Below, piece after piece: positions 10,080-22,101 of a stretch of 64,000 bases of DNA (its first letter is position 1; each line of letters starts with the position of its first letter). Source of the stretch: Ilyonectria destructans (Eukaryota > Ascomycota > Sordariomycetes > Hypocreales > Nectriaceae); the NCBI GenBank assembly GCA_020740775.1, contig JAHEWK010000008.1, positions 2,666,001 to 2,730,000 on the forward strand. Direction: 5' to 3'. The translations under genes were made by a program, and so were the position numbers. Under the pieces are notes generated by a model that saw only the letters and a list, made by a program, of their open reading frames with translations, made no database searches and was not told the origin of the DNA.

Positions 10080-11846
10080 TTAAGCGTGAGAGATATCAAG
10101 ACCCCGAAGTAGTACATGGACCCCTTGCCTGTAGAATGATTGTTCAAGCGACTCTCCGGCTTCAATCTGAAAATCGCCGGTTATGCAACGCCTCGTAACA
10201 TCACAATAGCCTTGGAAAGCCAATTGACTCAGATGGGGAACTTTGTTATCAAGCAGCCACTGGCGGAATGAAGCAGCTGAATGCCTTCCAAACCACGGAT
10301 CCATCCCGGCCTGTTGATAAATGGACATGATGGACTCCCGAAGCCCAAGTTCTAAGAGGATAATCCCGAAGCTGTAAATGTCGTGCCGGGCGGAGAATCT
10401 AGGGCGCGTCGTCTGTTGAGACTGGGGAGCCGGTGGGTCCAGGGCCTCCTCCGGCAGCCCCTGAACTTCGGGATGTCGGTAGAGATTCCATTCTAGATCA
10501 TCCGTGACCCCTTCACTTTCGTGGTTCTCCCCTCTCTCTCGACAGTACTCGAAGCCGGCGAGGTACGGCTGACCGCAGCTGAACATCCCGTCCTCGTTCT
10601 CAAAAAACAGGATATTATCGCTTCGGATGCCTTTGTGCAGCCATCCTGCAAGATGGAGAAACATCAACGCCTTCGAAATAACCACCGCAACCTTGACCCT
10701 ATCATCTACGCTCTTGTCGATGTTCTTCTCCAGAATCTGCAGCAAGGTGAGATATCGAGGCGACGGAAGCATATAGACTAGCCCGTAGTCATGCTTCGTG
10801 GCAGTACTGCCCTTCTTCATGGCAACTCCCAGGCAGTCCAGAGTTCTCAGCTCCACCGGCTTGTGGTGTGAAGCCAGCAGGCGTGCAATATTGAATATGC
10901 GCGTCTCCATGGCAGATTTGTAGAGCCTGCCGAATCCGAACGCGTCGGCTTTGGCCGTGTCAACCGTCTTCCACTCGACCAAGACATCGAGAACACCCCC
11001 AGCGCTATATTTACCACTTCCTCGTCCGTTTCTCTTGTCAGTGGCCTTGCAATGGTCATCCAAGTTGCGGGCCTTGACTACAGGTGGCTTTGTACCGGCC
11101 AGTGCAGAAGATCTCTTGTCCATCGCCCCCGTGGCGTGCTTCATATACATGAGGCCTGCGACCAAGGGGCTAGCCGTGGCAATGGTAGACGCTGTGATGT
11201 TGAAGTTGTTTGACGTCAGGGGAGCCAAAACGTGGCCTAGGGCGACTTGGGCGTGCGGGTCGTCCTTCGGCGGCGGGAAAACTTGAAAAAGCAAGTTCAC
11301 CATCTTTACCACCTCGTCGAGTCGTTCCTAAGCCCTGGTACCGTTCTCCAAAGCCCAATTTAGACGTTCCCCGATCTTGGACCCAGTCTGAACCTCTTCC
11401 ATTTTCTGAACAAGACCAAGCCGCTCTACAGAGTCGGGCCGTTGTAGGTCTGCAACACGTAGAGCGGATCCAGCAGCCGTGACTGGAAGATTCCCTGCGG
11501 CCCTCAAAGCCGGGTAGTCCTGCTCTAGGTTCTTCAGACAGTGAAGTCGGTCATATATCAAATTGATGTAGTTCAGCGCGGCATCCCGGTCCTGGTGGTA
11601 TCGTACGTTGCTGAAGAGCGGTGACTCTGCGCCTTTGTCTAGTTCCCACCCAATCTGCCAGCGATTGAGCTGACCTTCCGCCTCAAACCTGAGTCTGGTA
11701 GCAAAATCGACAGCCTCTTCGCCAAGGTCTTTTGTCTCCTTCCACAGAGAGAATCCGGCTTTGCAGCCTTGCAGCAACTGCATCGTCAACCCCACGGCAC
11801 CCATAGCGGTCCCGGCGACGCCAACTGGATCAGGGCTCTGAGCCAT
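10080..11846 (-). pseudogene. HeLo-domain pseudokinase with in-frame TAG
   Basis: A single frame of 589 codons from ATG 11846 to 10080 is interrupted once, by TAG at codon 173 (11328-11330). Residues 6 to about 190 form a HeLo (prion-inhibition and propagation, HET-S N-terminal) domain: VGVAGTAMGAVGLTMQLL opening helix, a Trp-rich middle, and RLNWALENG before the last helix. The C-terminal half is a protein-kinase fold without catalytic residues. The HRD loop is HKGIRSDNILFF, the DFG position reads AGF, and the helix-F region reads HDIYSFGIILLEL. HeLo domains act as membrane-damaging cell-death effectors in fungal incompatibility. The TAG falls just before the last HeLo helix, so truncation would remove that helix and the whole pseudokinase. 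CAG to TAG by one C-to-T change is the simplest origin. Read-through or assembly error are alternatives. It is divergent with the kinase-ankyrin gene. Confidence 0.8.
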
Positions 11847-12300
11847 GATCTGACGATGAAAACTGTTACTAATACGTTGAACTGGTATAAGGGGCAGGTC
11901 CTTTGACAGCAGTGGCCGAATAGAGGGAGCAAAGGTGTGGGTAGGATGTTGCTGGGAAGAAGAACCACCAGCGGAAATTCGGCCTTGCCAATATTGCCAG
12001 TGAAACGTGGCCGATAATCTCTGGCATATTGCCATTCAGCCTCGGCCAGCACTATGAGGTTAGGGAGGCGCTAGGTATTAACACAAGCACTCGTAATGCA
12101 ACTAGTCCGATTGGGCTGTTCGACACATTTCAGCCGCAGCTGAGACAGGCATTATATAAGCCACTTTCAAGTGATAGCCTCATTCATCGATCCAGTACCT
12201 GGGTAGATGAACGATCAACCCACGACAAAGCAGAAGCGGCGAATCTCCAATCTCCAACAGAAGCCCCTCTTCACCTTTTTACAGCGGCTACTTGCGGACC
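11847..12300. promoter_or_regulatory. shared promoter region of the divergent HeLo-pseudokinase / kinase-ankyrin pair
   Basis: 454 bp separates the two start codons. On the plus strand a TATA-like ATTATATAAG lies at 12151-12160, about 140 bp before the kinase ATG. Co-regulation of the pair is an inference from this geometry. Confidence 0.4.
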
Positions 12301-15300
12301 ATGGCTCACTCATCGGCATCTGTCACTGAGGACTCGCAGGACTTTCTCTCTTTTATCTCTCTTGTGCTTCATGAATACGATTCGTTCGACCTCGGCTTTA
12401 CGCTCCTGAGTGCCCTTCTCGCGCCAGACTCTTTCCATTCACGGTCAACCGCCGCTGAGGGACGGGCTCTTGGAAGGAACTTCCAAATCACCATGTCCGA
12501 GTCCGAGACCTTGTTAGAGTCTCGACAAATGCGCCAGGAGCAGCTGCCAGCGGGCATATCGACAATGCCCCAAATTGTCGCACTGAAGAGGCCCCTTCCC
12601 AAAGATGATGATCTGAACAGCGTTGAAAACCGCAAGATGTGGACGTCAATCGCAAAAGAGTTGAGGGTTCTCAAAAACAGCTTCATTGCCGCTCATCCAA
12701 ATATCGTCTCTCTTCTGGGTATCTGTTGGGCGCCTCTCCAATCTGACGCAAGATCTCTCATGCCAGTGTTGGTGCTTGAAGCTGCTGAACTCGGTGACTT
12801 GAGTGAATTCTGCAGGGATGGGCGCCGTCTATTTCCACGGAAGTGGATCGGTCTCTGCATTGATGTTACGTCCGGGCTAGCAGCACTGCATAAGGTCGGG
12901 GTCTTCCACGGAGACCTGAAGCCGCAGAACGTGCTCATATTCGAGGATCAATACCTGACATACACTGCAAAATTAGCCGACTTCGACTCGTCCATCTTCG
13001 TGGAGGACCTCCGCGGTCCGGCTTACGGCACTTCTGAGACCCCATTCTGGTCAGCTCCTGAACGGTCTGAGCCTTTGACTGGTGAGCAATTGATGAAAGC
13101 GGATATATATTCGCTTGGTTTGCTCTTATGGGATATGCTGCCGGGTGGCTACTTGCAGAAAACGAAGTCTGCCGTCGATTCCGGTGAGATTCCCACTGGC
13201 AAAACCTTTGAACAGATGAAAGCATCCGGAGAGTTGTCAGAATGGATGGCGTATTACTTTTTATATGAATACTGGGAGGGAGTCTATGGACAGTCAGGGG
13301 AAAGGGCCGACGACGCTTCGAACGCGGATACGGCCCCAACCATTGGCATGAGAGTCGGCCATGCCGTCATGAAAGCCTTGGAACCTCCTTCGACACGAAC
13401 AGCAACTGTCCAGGATCTCCTGGTGGAGCTAAGAGAAATCCTGAACGACGTTTTAAGATATGAGCTATTTCGCTCGTTGCCCCTTTTCAACCGTGGTCCA
13501 ATGACCACAGATTTGAACCCCCAGGAGGCTGATGCGTTGTACAATCCTCCATGTGAGCTTTTTTGCTTCAACTCTCCAGTACTAGTTTTATCTAACGCCT
13601 CATACCTAGTCGCTTCAAACCCGTCTTTAGGTCCTTTCAATGTACAATCACGCAGGGTGGGGTATGAAGGGATGCTTCGTAGGTTCGGGCAATTAGGACT
13701 AGAGCACAGTGGCAGGACAGAAGAGCCAAACATATACAGATTTTGGTAAGCTCCTAACACTACTCTAAACACATGAATATTGACCTACCCACAAGGACGG
13801 AACACTATCCCTCAGATTCTCCACAAAGTATATCCTTTTCCGGTTGGAGGGGAGTTCTCGATGTTCGTCACACAGCTAGACAAAGTAGTTCCATCCGAGC
13901 TAACGCGATATCAGACGCAACGACTCTTTGGGCAATTGATATTGCTTCCCATTCCTGTGATAACCCAGCTCCTTGAGCAGCTCAAAGTAACAGCGAACAA
14001 TGCAGCTTTGGCTGCCAGCCGTCGAGCACTATCGGCCTACGAGTATGGTATCTTGTCGCTATCACTACTCCAAATCAGTACTCAAGAGCAACCCGAAGTC
14101 GACCAATCTCTGAGCATGGTTGCCAAGGCGGCGGAGTTGGGCCATGCTGGGGCACGGGGTATTGTTGGGTGGCTTTATGATGCTCTCGGCAGGACAATGA
14201 CCGCCTTGGCTCCAGAACAAACGCATTTGCGCCATCCCACTGTCTTCGGGAACAGTTCAACTGCCCATAGGAGACTGCGCCAGCTAGGGATGCTGCATCT
14301 GGTAAACCGACGCGGCCTTGGATACGCAGGAATCAAGCACAAGGCAGCGACTGGCTCGCAGTTACCCATGGAGACATACATTCCGAAGAGAACTAAAACC
14401 AGTCAGCATGTCCAGCGTCTCCTGTGGGGGGCCTCCTGTCATGGAGAGTACAAGGCTCTTAGGCTTCTCACGACAAACCGTTTGCCGGAAATAAATATCA
14501 CAGACTCTGAAGGGAATACGGCACTTTTGATGGCTAGCCGCCACGGCCACCTACAGCCCGTACTACATCTGCTCGTCCAAGGGGCGGATCCGACCTTGGC
14601 AAATAGTCAGGGTATAACGGCCTTGCACTGTCTTAGTGCCTTCCGAGATGAAGACATCCAAACCGTTGCCCAGGCTCTCATCGACAACAATGCGTCGTTG
14701 GATGCTCGGGCAGCCAGCAAAGGCACCCTGTTCCTTGATCCGATTTACCCAACGCCCGAAGGCACACCTTTGTCGTGGGCAGTAGCAGCAAACAACATGA
14801 CCGCCGTCGCGACACTGGTAAATCTTGGAGCCGATCCATTTGATGAAGCTGGTCAAACAGCTCAAACCAGTGACAGGTGGACAGAGTTTAACCGTCTCTC
14901 TCCTGTTGTCCTCGCTGTTGTAAGACACCAGCACGAAGTCCTAGGGGCTCTCTTCCCAGCCAGCCGGAGGGAAGCAATCTCGGATCTCGGGAACAGATTG
15001 ATCAACATCCGCATCAATGTTGGCTCTCAAGGTGTGGTTGACACAAGCCTTTTCGCTCTCTGTGCGAGGTACGACATCGAAGGCCTCCTTCCTCGCCTGC
15101 TTCTCCACGGACGGAAGCACAAAGAAGCATTTAAGGAGACATTCGAGCTTCTCATCAACCTGGGCGCAAACCCCACCGAGACCGCCCACAGAGGAGCAGC
15201 TATCATCGGCATCGCTGTCCACTTTGGCCAGCCCTTCGTTTTGGAATACCTAATGGAATGGGACCACGGTAGACTCCGAGAGTGGTCTCGAGTATGGTAC

Positions 15301-16248
15301 GAGATGATAATCAGAGCCGCACAAGACTCGAACCGGGCGATTTTTGACATATTGATGAAATACGAGGTCATGGATCAGATTGATATCAGTGACTGGGGAC
15401 GTTTCTTCGTCACAATGGCCAAGGAAACCAACGATATCCATTTCTTGGACCCGTTTGCCCACAAGGCTCGCGAGGCCGGAGACCTGGGACCCCATTTATC
15501 CATTGCGATCGATGCTGGGAACTTTGAGACCGCGAGATGGATCAACACGGTGACGTCAACTTGCGATGTTGCCCAACCAGTTGGTGTTGGTGACGATGCG
15601 CTCTCTCTCTTGGGTCGCATAATTATGAAGTCCCGGACATTTGACAGCTTGAGATCCGCCATACACGCTTTTCTCGACCTTCAAAATGACCCAGATCAGG
15701 TGTTTTACAATGCGATGACTTTGGCAGAGTCTCAGCTGACGGCTTTGCACCCTGCGGCGTTGTATCTAGAGTACTGCCTGGGAGTGCGATGGCTGAAGGC
15801 ATTTTCGAAACTGTCCTGGACAAGTTCCATGAGCCGCGCCATCTCAACTTCCAGGTTACATCAGGCGTCTACCGTGGATACTCGCCGCTTCACTTTGCCC
15901 TCAAGTTCGGCAATGTTGAAGCAGTTGAGTATCTGTTGCAAGAGGTTCCGGAGAATGAAGGGGATGACGGTCTGGATATCAACCTCGTCAACGGCGAAGG
16001 CGAGACAGCGATGGACATGATTTCTCGCCAATTCGGTTCCCAAAATAAATGGTTTGACATGTGGGAAGTCCCAGAGGAGCAGCGACATCGGTTAGGCATC
16101 CGTCACTGGGACCATACCCTGGATGTGTTTGGAGCTCTACGGAAGAAAGGGGCTCGTCATCGCAAGTACATCCAGGTTGTCCTTCGACCACAGGAAGATG
16201 TGTTTCTAGTGTTCGACTTTCGACCGAACCAACCGCTCTTGCAGGTGC

Positions 16249-16256
16249 CATGTAGG
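16249..16256. repeat. left 8-bp target-site duplication of the hAT element
   Basis: CATGTAGG immediately before the left TIR, repeated exactly at 22094-22101 after the right TIR. An 8-bp duplication is diagnostic of hAT-superfamily insertion. Confidence 0.92.
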
Positions 16257-17703
16257 CGGGGTAGCTAATTTGTTACTAAAAACTAAACTAAACTAAAACT
16301 AGGCTAGTATTGGCTGTAAATTAACTAACTACTAACTAGGCTAGTAGTGGGGCTAACTAAAACTAATTAACTACTAGTTAATTAACTAATAGTTAATTAG
16401 TTTTTCGTTAATTAGTTTTTTAGAATTAACTAACTAGTAAAAATTAATATTAACTAAACTAAAAACTAGGCTAGTTTTTAAAATTGAAAAACTAACTAAA
16501 AACTAATTAAATTTAAATTAACTAACTATTAACTAGTAGTTATTAATTAGTTTTTAGTTAGTTAATTAGTTTTTAGTTAGTTAATTAGTTTTTAGTTAGT
16601 TAATTAGTTAATTAGTTATTATATTAGTTTTTAGTTTATTAGTTTATTATTAGTTATTAAAGATAAAAAATATAAATAAATTATATAAAAATCCAGAATT
16701 TAAGGTTTATAGTATATAGCTTTTAAGGTATTTAATAATATTTTTTTAATAATTTTATTTTATTATTTTTATAATAGTAATATAGGGTAGCTTTTTAAAA
16801 ATAATTAAAAAATATTAATAAGAAATCCTAATTAAATATCTAAGTATATATTCTTTTATAGTAAATTTTAATTTAAAATTAGTAAATATCCTATATTTCT
16901 TATATATTTATTATAAATATTTATATAGATATTAATAGAATTTTAAATATTAATATTAATATTTATATATAATTTGAAAATTAAATTTTAATATTTTTAA
17001 ATATTATTAGAGAAAAATATATAAAAAATATATAAAAAATAGCTAGAATTCTATTATAAATAGTTAATATTATATTCTTAAAAAGGAAATTTTTAAAGTA
17101 TTTTTTAAGAATATATAAAATTTTAACTAAATATATTAAATCTATTTTAAAATAGTTAAATATATCTCTAAAAATTTTATATTATAATAGATAGTATATA
17201 AGAAAATCTAGTATATTCTAGGATTTTATTTATATTAAGTTTTTTATATTAGTCTTTTAAAGTAAGTTTATACTATTTTTTAATTTTTTAAAATTAATTT
17301 CTATACTTAAAATTGATTTATTTTTATTTTTTTCTATATCTCTAAAAAGAGTAAAATCCGGGAATAGTAGATTTCTACTAAATCCGGTAGCTATTGGTAA
17401 GCTGATGCTGATAAATCAACAATTTGTCAGGATTTATTATAATTTGTCAGAATTAAGTGGGGCCCGTCGGATTTAAGCCGGATTTAAGCCGGATTTTAAG
17501 GTGTTATTAGATTTAACGGATTTTACGGATTTTAGAGATTTAAAAATATTTTTGAAAATTTTTCATTATTCAATATATAAGAGGTTAGAAAGACTTAATT
17601 TAAAATTCTTTAATCTTTACACTCAAATAACTCAACTATCCCTTGACTTATAACTAAGATTTTTATATCATTAAAACCGCCAAATTTTTCTCTTTTTTAC
17701 AAG

Positions 17704-20700
17704 ATGTCTTTTAACACTACCCAAAGCCCTCTTCCTGCTGATTCTCAGTATTCTGAAGCTGATACTATACCTTTAAGCTCTATTGAGGTTGCAGGATCTC
17801 CTTCTTCCTCTTTTATTTTTCCTATAGAAAATTCCTCTTTTAGAGGTCCTTCTACTGAAGAAATCCCTATCCGAAGTTCTAATAAAACTAAAGGAGAAGG
17901 TGGTTATATCTTTATAGAAGGGCTTTTTACTAGAGTTTTAACACCGGAAATTTCTGGTCAGCCAAGAAAGTATTTTATTAGTTGCACTACGTAAGCTTTT
18001 TTATCTTATTTATTTTTCTAGAATTTACTAAAAATCATTTAGCTGTGCATATACTACTTTTACAGATGTTATTGGATTTAAATCCTCTAACTTTGCCCGG
18101 CATTATGAGAGTCAGCATAAGGATATTGCTACAAGTAAAAAGCTTGAGGCAACTAAGAAAAGAAGTAAGTTTTTTCTCTATATTTTCTAATATTTTTAAA
18201 ATATTTCTTAATATTTTTAAAAATATTTTAAAAGTCTTTTATTAATTTATACTAGAAAGAGATACTCTTTCAATTTCTCAAGAGGAATTTTTTCATCCTC
18301 GCACTGGAAATACCTCTTTAAAAAGAGAATTTTCTTCTTTTTCAGAAGAGGGAGCTAATAGTAGAATTTTACATTTTATTATTGAGAATAATCTCTCTTT
18401 TCGAATGCTTTCTTCCCCTTCCTTTCAAAATCTATTGAATTATTACAATAGGTAAGTTAAAATTCTCTCTTTTTTTATATATATTTATTAATATTTTTTT
18501 CTTAGTACTGGACCTATTATTAATAAGGATAAGATTAAGTTAATTCTGTCTAATACCTTTGATAGCAGTCTAGTAAATCTGAATTTAATACTAGCAGCTA
18601 ATATATCATCTTTTGGGACTTTTTCTCTTACATTTGATATTTGGACTGCTAGTAATCAGATCTCCTATTTAGGAGTTATTGCTATTTTTATTGATAGTAA
18701 CTTTAAGCTTATTTATAAGCTGATTGGTAAGCCTTTTCTAACTTTTTTTTAACTTTTTATAATACTTGATTTATACTGACTTTTTCTATATAGCTTTTCA
18801 CTATCTGGCTGAAAGTCATACAGGTATATATATCTATAGTGAATTTCTAAAAGCTTTAGATATATATCCTGTTATTATTCCTAGGAATATTATGAGGTAA
18901 GTTTTTTTATATAATCCTATTTAGTAATTTTTTCTCTTATTTCTAATATTTTTTATACTAATTATTTTATAGTATTACTAGGGATAATGCATCTAATAAT
19001 AATACCTTTATAGAGTCTTTTATAGAGAACTTTAAAACTTCTTTAAATAGAGACTTTATAGGGGATATTAGGTGTATAGCGCATATTATTAATTTAATTG
19101 CGCAGGATATCTTAAAAGCTTATATTCTATCTTCTAAAGAAGAAGAAAGCTTAGCTAGATATACTAATAGAGTTGCAGCTGATTTAAACAGTCAGAATAC
19201 TGAGTTTTCTAATGAGGATTTTTCTACTTCTTCTTTTACTAGTAAGTTATATATATATATTTTATATATATTTATTACTAATTTTTTCTAGGCCTTATAA
19301 GTCAAGTTCAAAAGTTAGCTATTTTAACTAAAAATAACTATAAACCTAAAAAGCTTTTTAATCAAGCTATCAACCAGAGGCAAAAAGATAAAAGTTTGAC
19401 GGGTAATAAGCGGCAAATTCCCTTAGGTATACTATTTTTTATTTTTTTTTAGATTTTCTTTCTTATTACTAATTAATTTATAGATAATTCTATTCGCTGG
19501 AATTCCACTTTTCTTATGCTTAGTACCTTTCTGGAGCTTAAGAATCCGCTTATATATATCTCTAAAAATACGTCTAGTTTGGAGTATAAAAAGCTTTTTC
19601 TAAATCCTTCAGAATGGGCTGAAATTGAGGAATTAAAAGGGATTTTTTCTATTTTTTATAAGCCTACTATTAAATTACAAGGCCAGGCATATACAACTCT
19701 TCCTCAAGGTCTTCTTTATATATATATTATATTTAGAAGCTTGGATAAGTTGTTAATTAGCTTTAATTTACACAGAGCAGAAGTAAGTTATTTTTTTTTA
19801 AAATAATTCCTTATTTAATTTTTAAAAATTTACTAACTATTAATTAGGCTACTTATTTCTCTACTTTTTCTTCAGCTATTCAAGCTGGATATATTAAGTT
19901 AGAGAAGTATTTTCCTAGAAAACTTTCTAGAAGTTCTTTAGATAATTATAAGCCTTTTCTTATAGGTATTATCTTAAATGTCACGACCCGTGCCGCGTAG
20001 ACGCCTGGCGTCACGTGCACCCCACAAATTTCCCCCAATCAAAGTCACCCCACGACGGCTCACACCGCACGTGAAGGACTCACCCGTGAGCCACTACGGC
20101 TCACGCGTGAGCCCCTACGACTTACTTGCGATTCCAAGGCTTACTGCCGTGAGCCTCACCCAGCACTCCAGTATATAGACACACGTTCATTAGCACTTTC
20201 CTAGACCTTTAGCTTTCAATACAACTTGGTTACCTCAATCACCTTGACTCGCTACGCATCACTGTGCTTGAACATTACCAGACGTAACATTACCCAGTAA
20301 GTGACGCCCTAACCTATCTGCTAACATAAACCTACGGTTTATCCACCAGCAACCCATCTCTTGCCTACCCTATACTACGTATACGGCAGTCTAGAGAGCA
20401 CGACCGTTACATTAAATCCACAATTTAAGATAGTACCTTTTAAAGAAGATGGGATTTTATATCACTATTCTACTATAGAAAGTGATATTTTATCTATTTT
20501 TAAGGCTGAATTTATTCAGTAAGTTTTCTTTAATTTTATTAATTATTAATATATTAACTTATTTTTTTAGAGTTAAGACTGAAAGGCTTCAGACTTTAAA
20601 TTCTTCTTATATAGAAGAATTTAAAGATATCTATAGCCCTAAGTCACCTGCTTCTGATTTTGAAGATGATTTATATTTAAATCCTCAGGGGAAGAGAGAA

Positions 20701-21050
20701 GAGGAATTAGATATTTATCTAAGTGAGACTAGATTGCCTAAATCAGTAAGTTTTTTTTTTTTTTTAATATTTTGCCTTATATATCTTATTAATATCTTTC
20801 TTAGGCAAATATCTTGGATTATTGGAAGGTAAATTCAGGGAGATTTCCAATTTTAAGTATATTAGCTAGACGGTTTTTAGCTATTCCAGCTACTTCTGCA
20901 GCTATAGAAGGTCAATTTTCTCTTAGTGGTAATATAGTTACTAAATCTAGGAATAGATTGGCTGTAGAATCAGTAAGAAAAACTCTTTTATTAAAGAGCT
21001 GGCTGAAAGAAACTGGAAAGGATTTGGAAGATTTCAGTATAGAGGATTAA
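17704..21050 (+). pseudogene. hAT transposase, many introns, split by a solo LTR
   Basis: Exons begin at ATG 17704 and end at TAA 21048-21050, joined by roughly ten short AT-rich introns with gtaag-type donors. With the first intron ending at the TTTAG before TGTGCATATACT, the N-terminus gives a BED-type zinc finger: C-x2-C followed by HYESQH (H-x4-H). Central exons include FDIWTASNQISYLG and ITRDNASNNN, matching the catalytic-core blocks of hAT transposases (the first and second acidic residues). A later exon carries RWNSTFLML. The final exon has the hAT dimerisation signature PATSAAIEGQFSLSG. The LTR insertion at 19979 separates the last third, so full-length transposase is not made from the intact frame. 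Apart from the LTR I saw no stop or frameshift in the exons, which argues for a fairly recent insertion. Confidence 0.85.
19979..20411. mobile_element. solo LTR of an LTR retrotransposon (433 bp)
   Basis: Begins TGTCACGACC and ends CGACCGTTACA (TG...CA), with a 5-bp target duplication TTAAA at 19974-19978 and 20412-20416. It holds a TATA-like CCAGTATATAGACAC at about 20167-20181. GC content is much higher than the surrounding transposon. No internal retrotransposon sequence or second LTR is present, so it is a recombination product. Removing it with one TTAAA restores the transposase reading frame. Strand orientation is not determined; the superfamily is probably Ty3/Gypsy but this is not shown. 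Confidence 0.9.
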
Positions 21051-22093
21051 TTAATAGTATTTTCTTAGTTTTTTTAGTATTTCTATAAATAGGGATTTTT
21101 TTATATTCTTTAGGATTTTTTAAAATTATTAACTTTCTTATATTACTATTTAAAAAGAATTTTCCTTCTATTTATTATTATATATTCTATAAATACTTTT
21201 ATTTTAAAATTAATTATTATAAATATTTAAAAAATATATATAAGTATAGATATTTAGTCTATAAATAAGGATATTTTATTTTTATTTTTAAGATTTTTTA
21301 TAGATTTAATAGAAATAATTTAAATATATTTACTAAAGTATAATATTTAAATAATATATTAATTAATAAATAGAGATATAAATATAAATAAAATATATTT
21401 AAGAATTATATAAGATATAATATATAAAGCTAATTTTTCTCTATATAGTAATATAAAAATATTATATTATATATTTATTATATATTTATAATAAATTAAA
21501 TAAAATAAATTTAATAATAAATCTTTAAAATTACCCCTAAAAAGAACCAACCAATAGATAAGCGCGGATAAGAGATACTAACCTAAATAGGTAAGGCGCC
21601 AGCACAGTGCGGACACAGTGCCATTAACACTGTATTTTAATATTTATTCTTTAGAAAATCCCTATTAAATCTAGTAAAATATATAAGTAGAAATCTAAGC
21701 TTCATAATTTTCCTCTCTTTTTCCCCTTTTATATTATATTTTTATTATAATTTCCCTATTTTAAATATACTATTTTATATTAGTTATTCATTAGTTACTA
21801 ATTAACTAGTAGTTAATTTTCGTTAATTAGTTAATTAACTAGTAGTTAATTCGTTAGTAGTTAATTAGTTTTTCGTTAATTTTTTTTCTAAAATTAACTA
21901 ACTAGTTAAAATTAGTATTAACTACACTAAAAACTAGGCTAGTTTTTAAAATTAAAAAACTAACTAAAACTAATTTAGTAAGGAAAAAAACTAACTAACT
22001 ACTAATTCAATTAACGAAAAACTAACTAAAAACTAAAAAACTAGTAGTTTTTGACTGCTAGTTAATTAACTAGTAGTTTTTTTAGCTACCCCG

Positions 22094-22101
22094 CATGTAG
22101 G
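22094..22101. repeat. right 8-bp target-site duplication of the hAT element
   Basis: CATGTAGG immediately after the right TIR, identical to 16249-16256. Confidence 0.92.

Larger units (their letters stand above)
16257..22093 (+). mobile_element. hAT-superfamily DNA transposon, 5837 bp including a nested solo LTR
   Basis: The ends are perfect 12-bp inverted repeats, CGGGGTAGCTAA at the left and its complement at the right, flanked by CATGTAGG duplications. Subterminal regions (about 16262-16640 and 21780-22080) are dense in both orientations of TTAGTTAATTAACTAG-like words, probable transposase-binding repeats. The interior is strongly AT-rich, unlike the flanking genes, yet transposase exons stay open, so the bias is not mutational decay. 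It encodes one multi-exon transposase (17704-21050). Without the nested LTR and its 5-bp duplication the element would be 5399 bp. It sits inside the kinase-ankyrin gene. Confidence 0.93.

Noticed and set aside
16257..22093. AT-rich block as a RIP-degraded repeat
   Set aside because: Transposase exons remain open and splice sites are sound, so the AT bias is not mutational decay.
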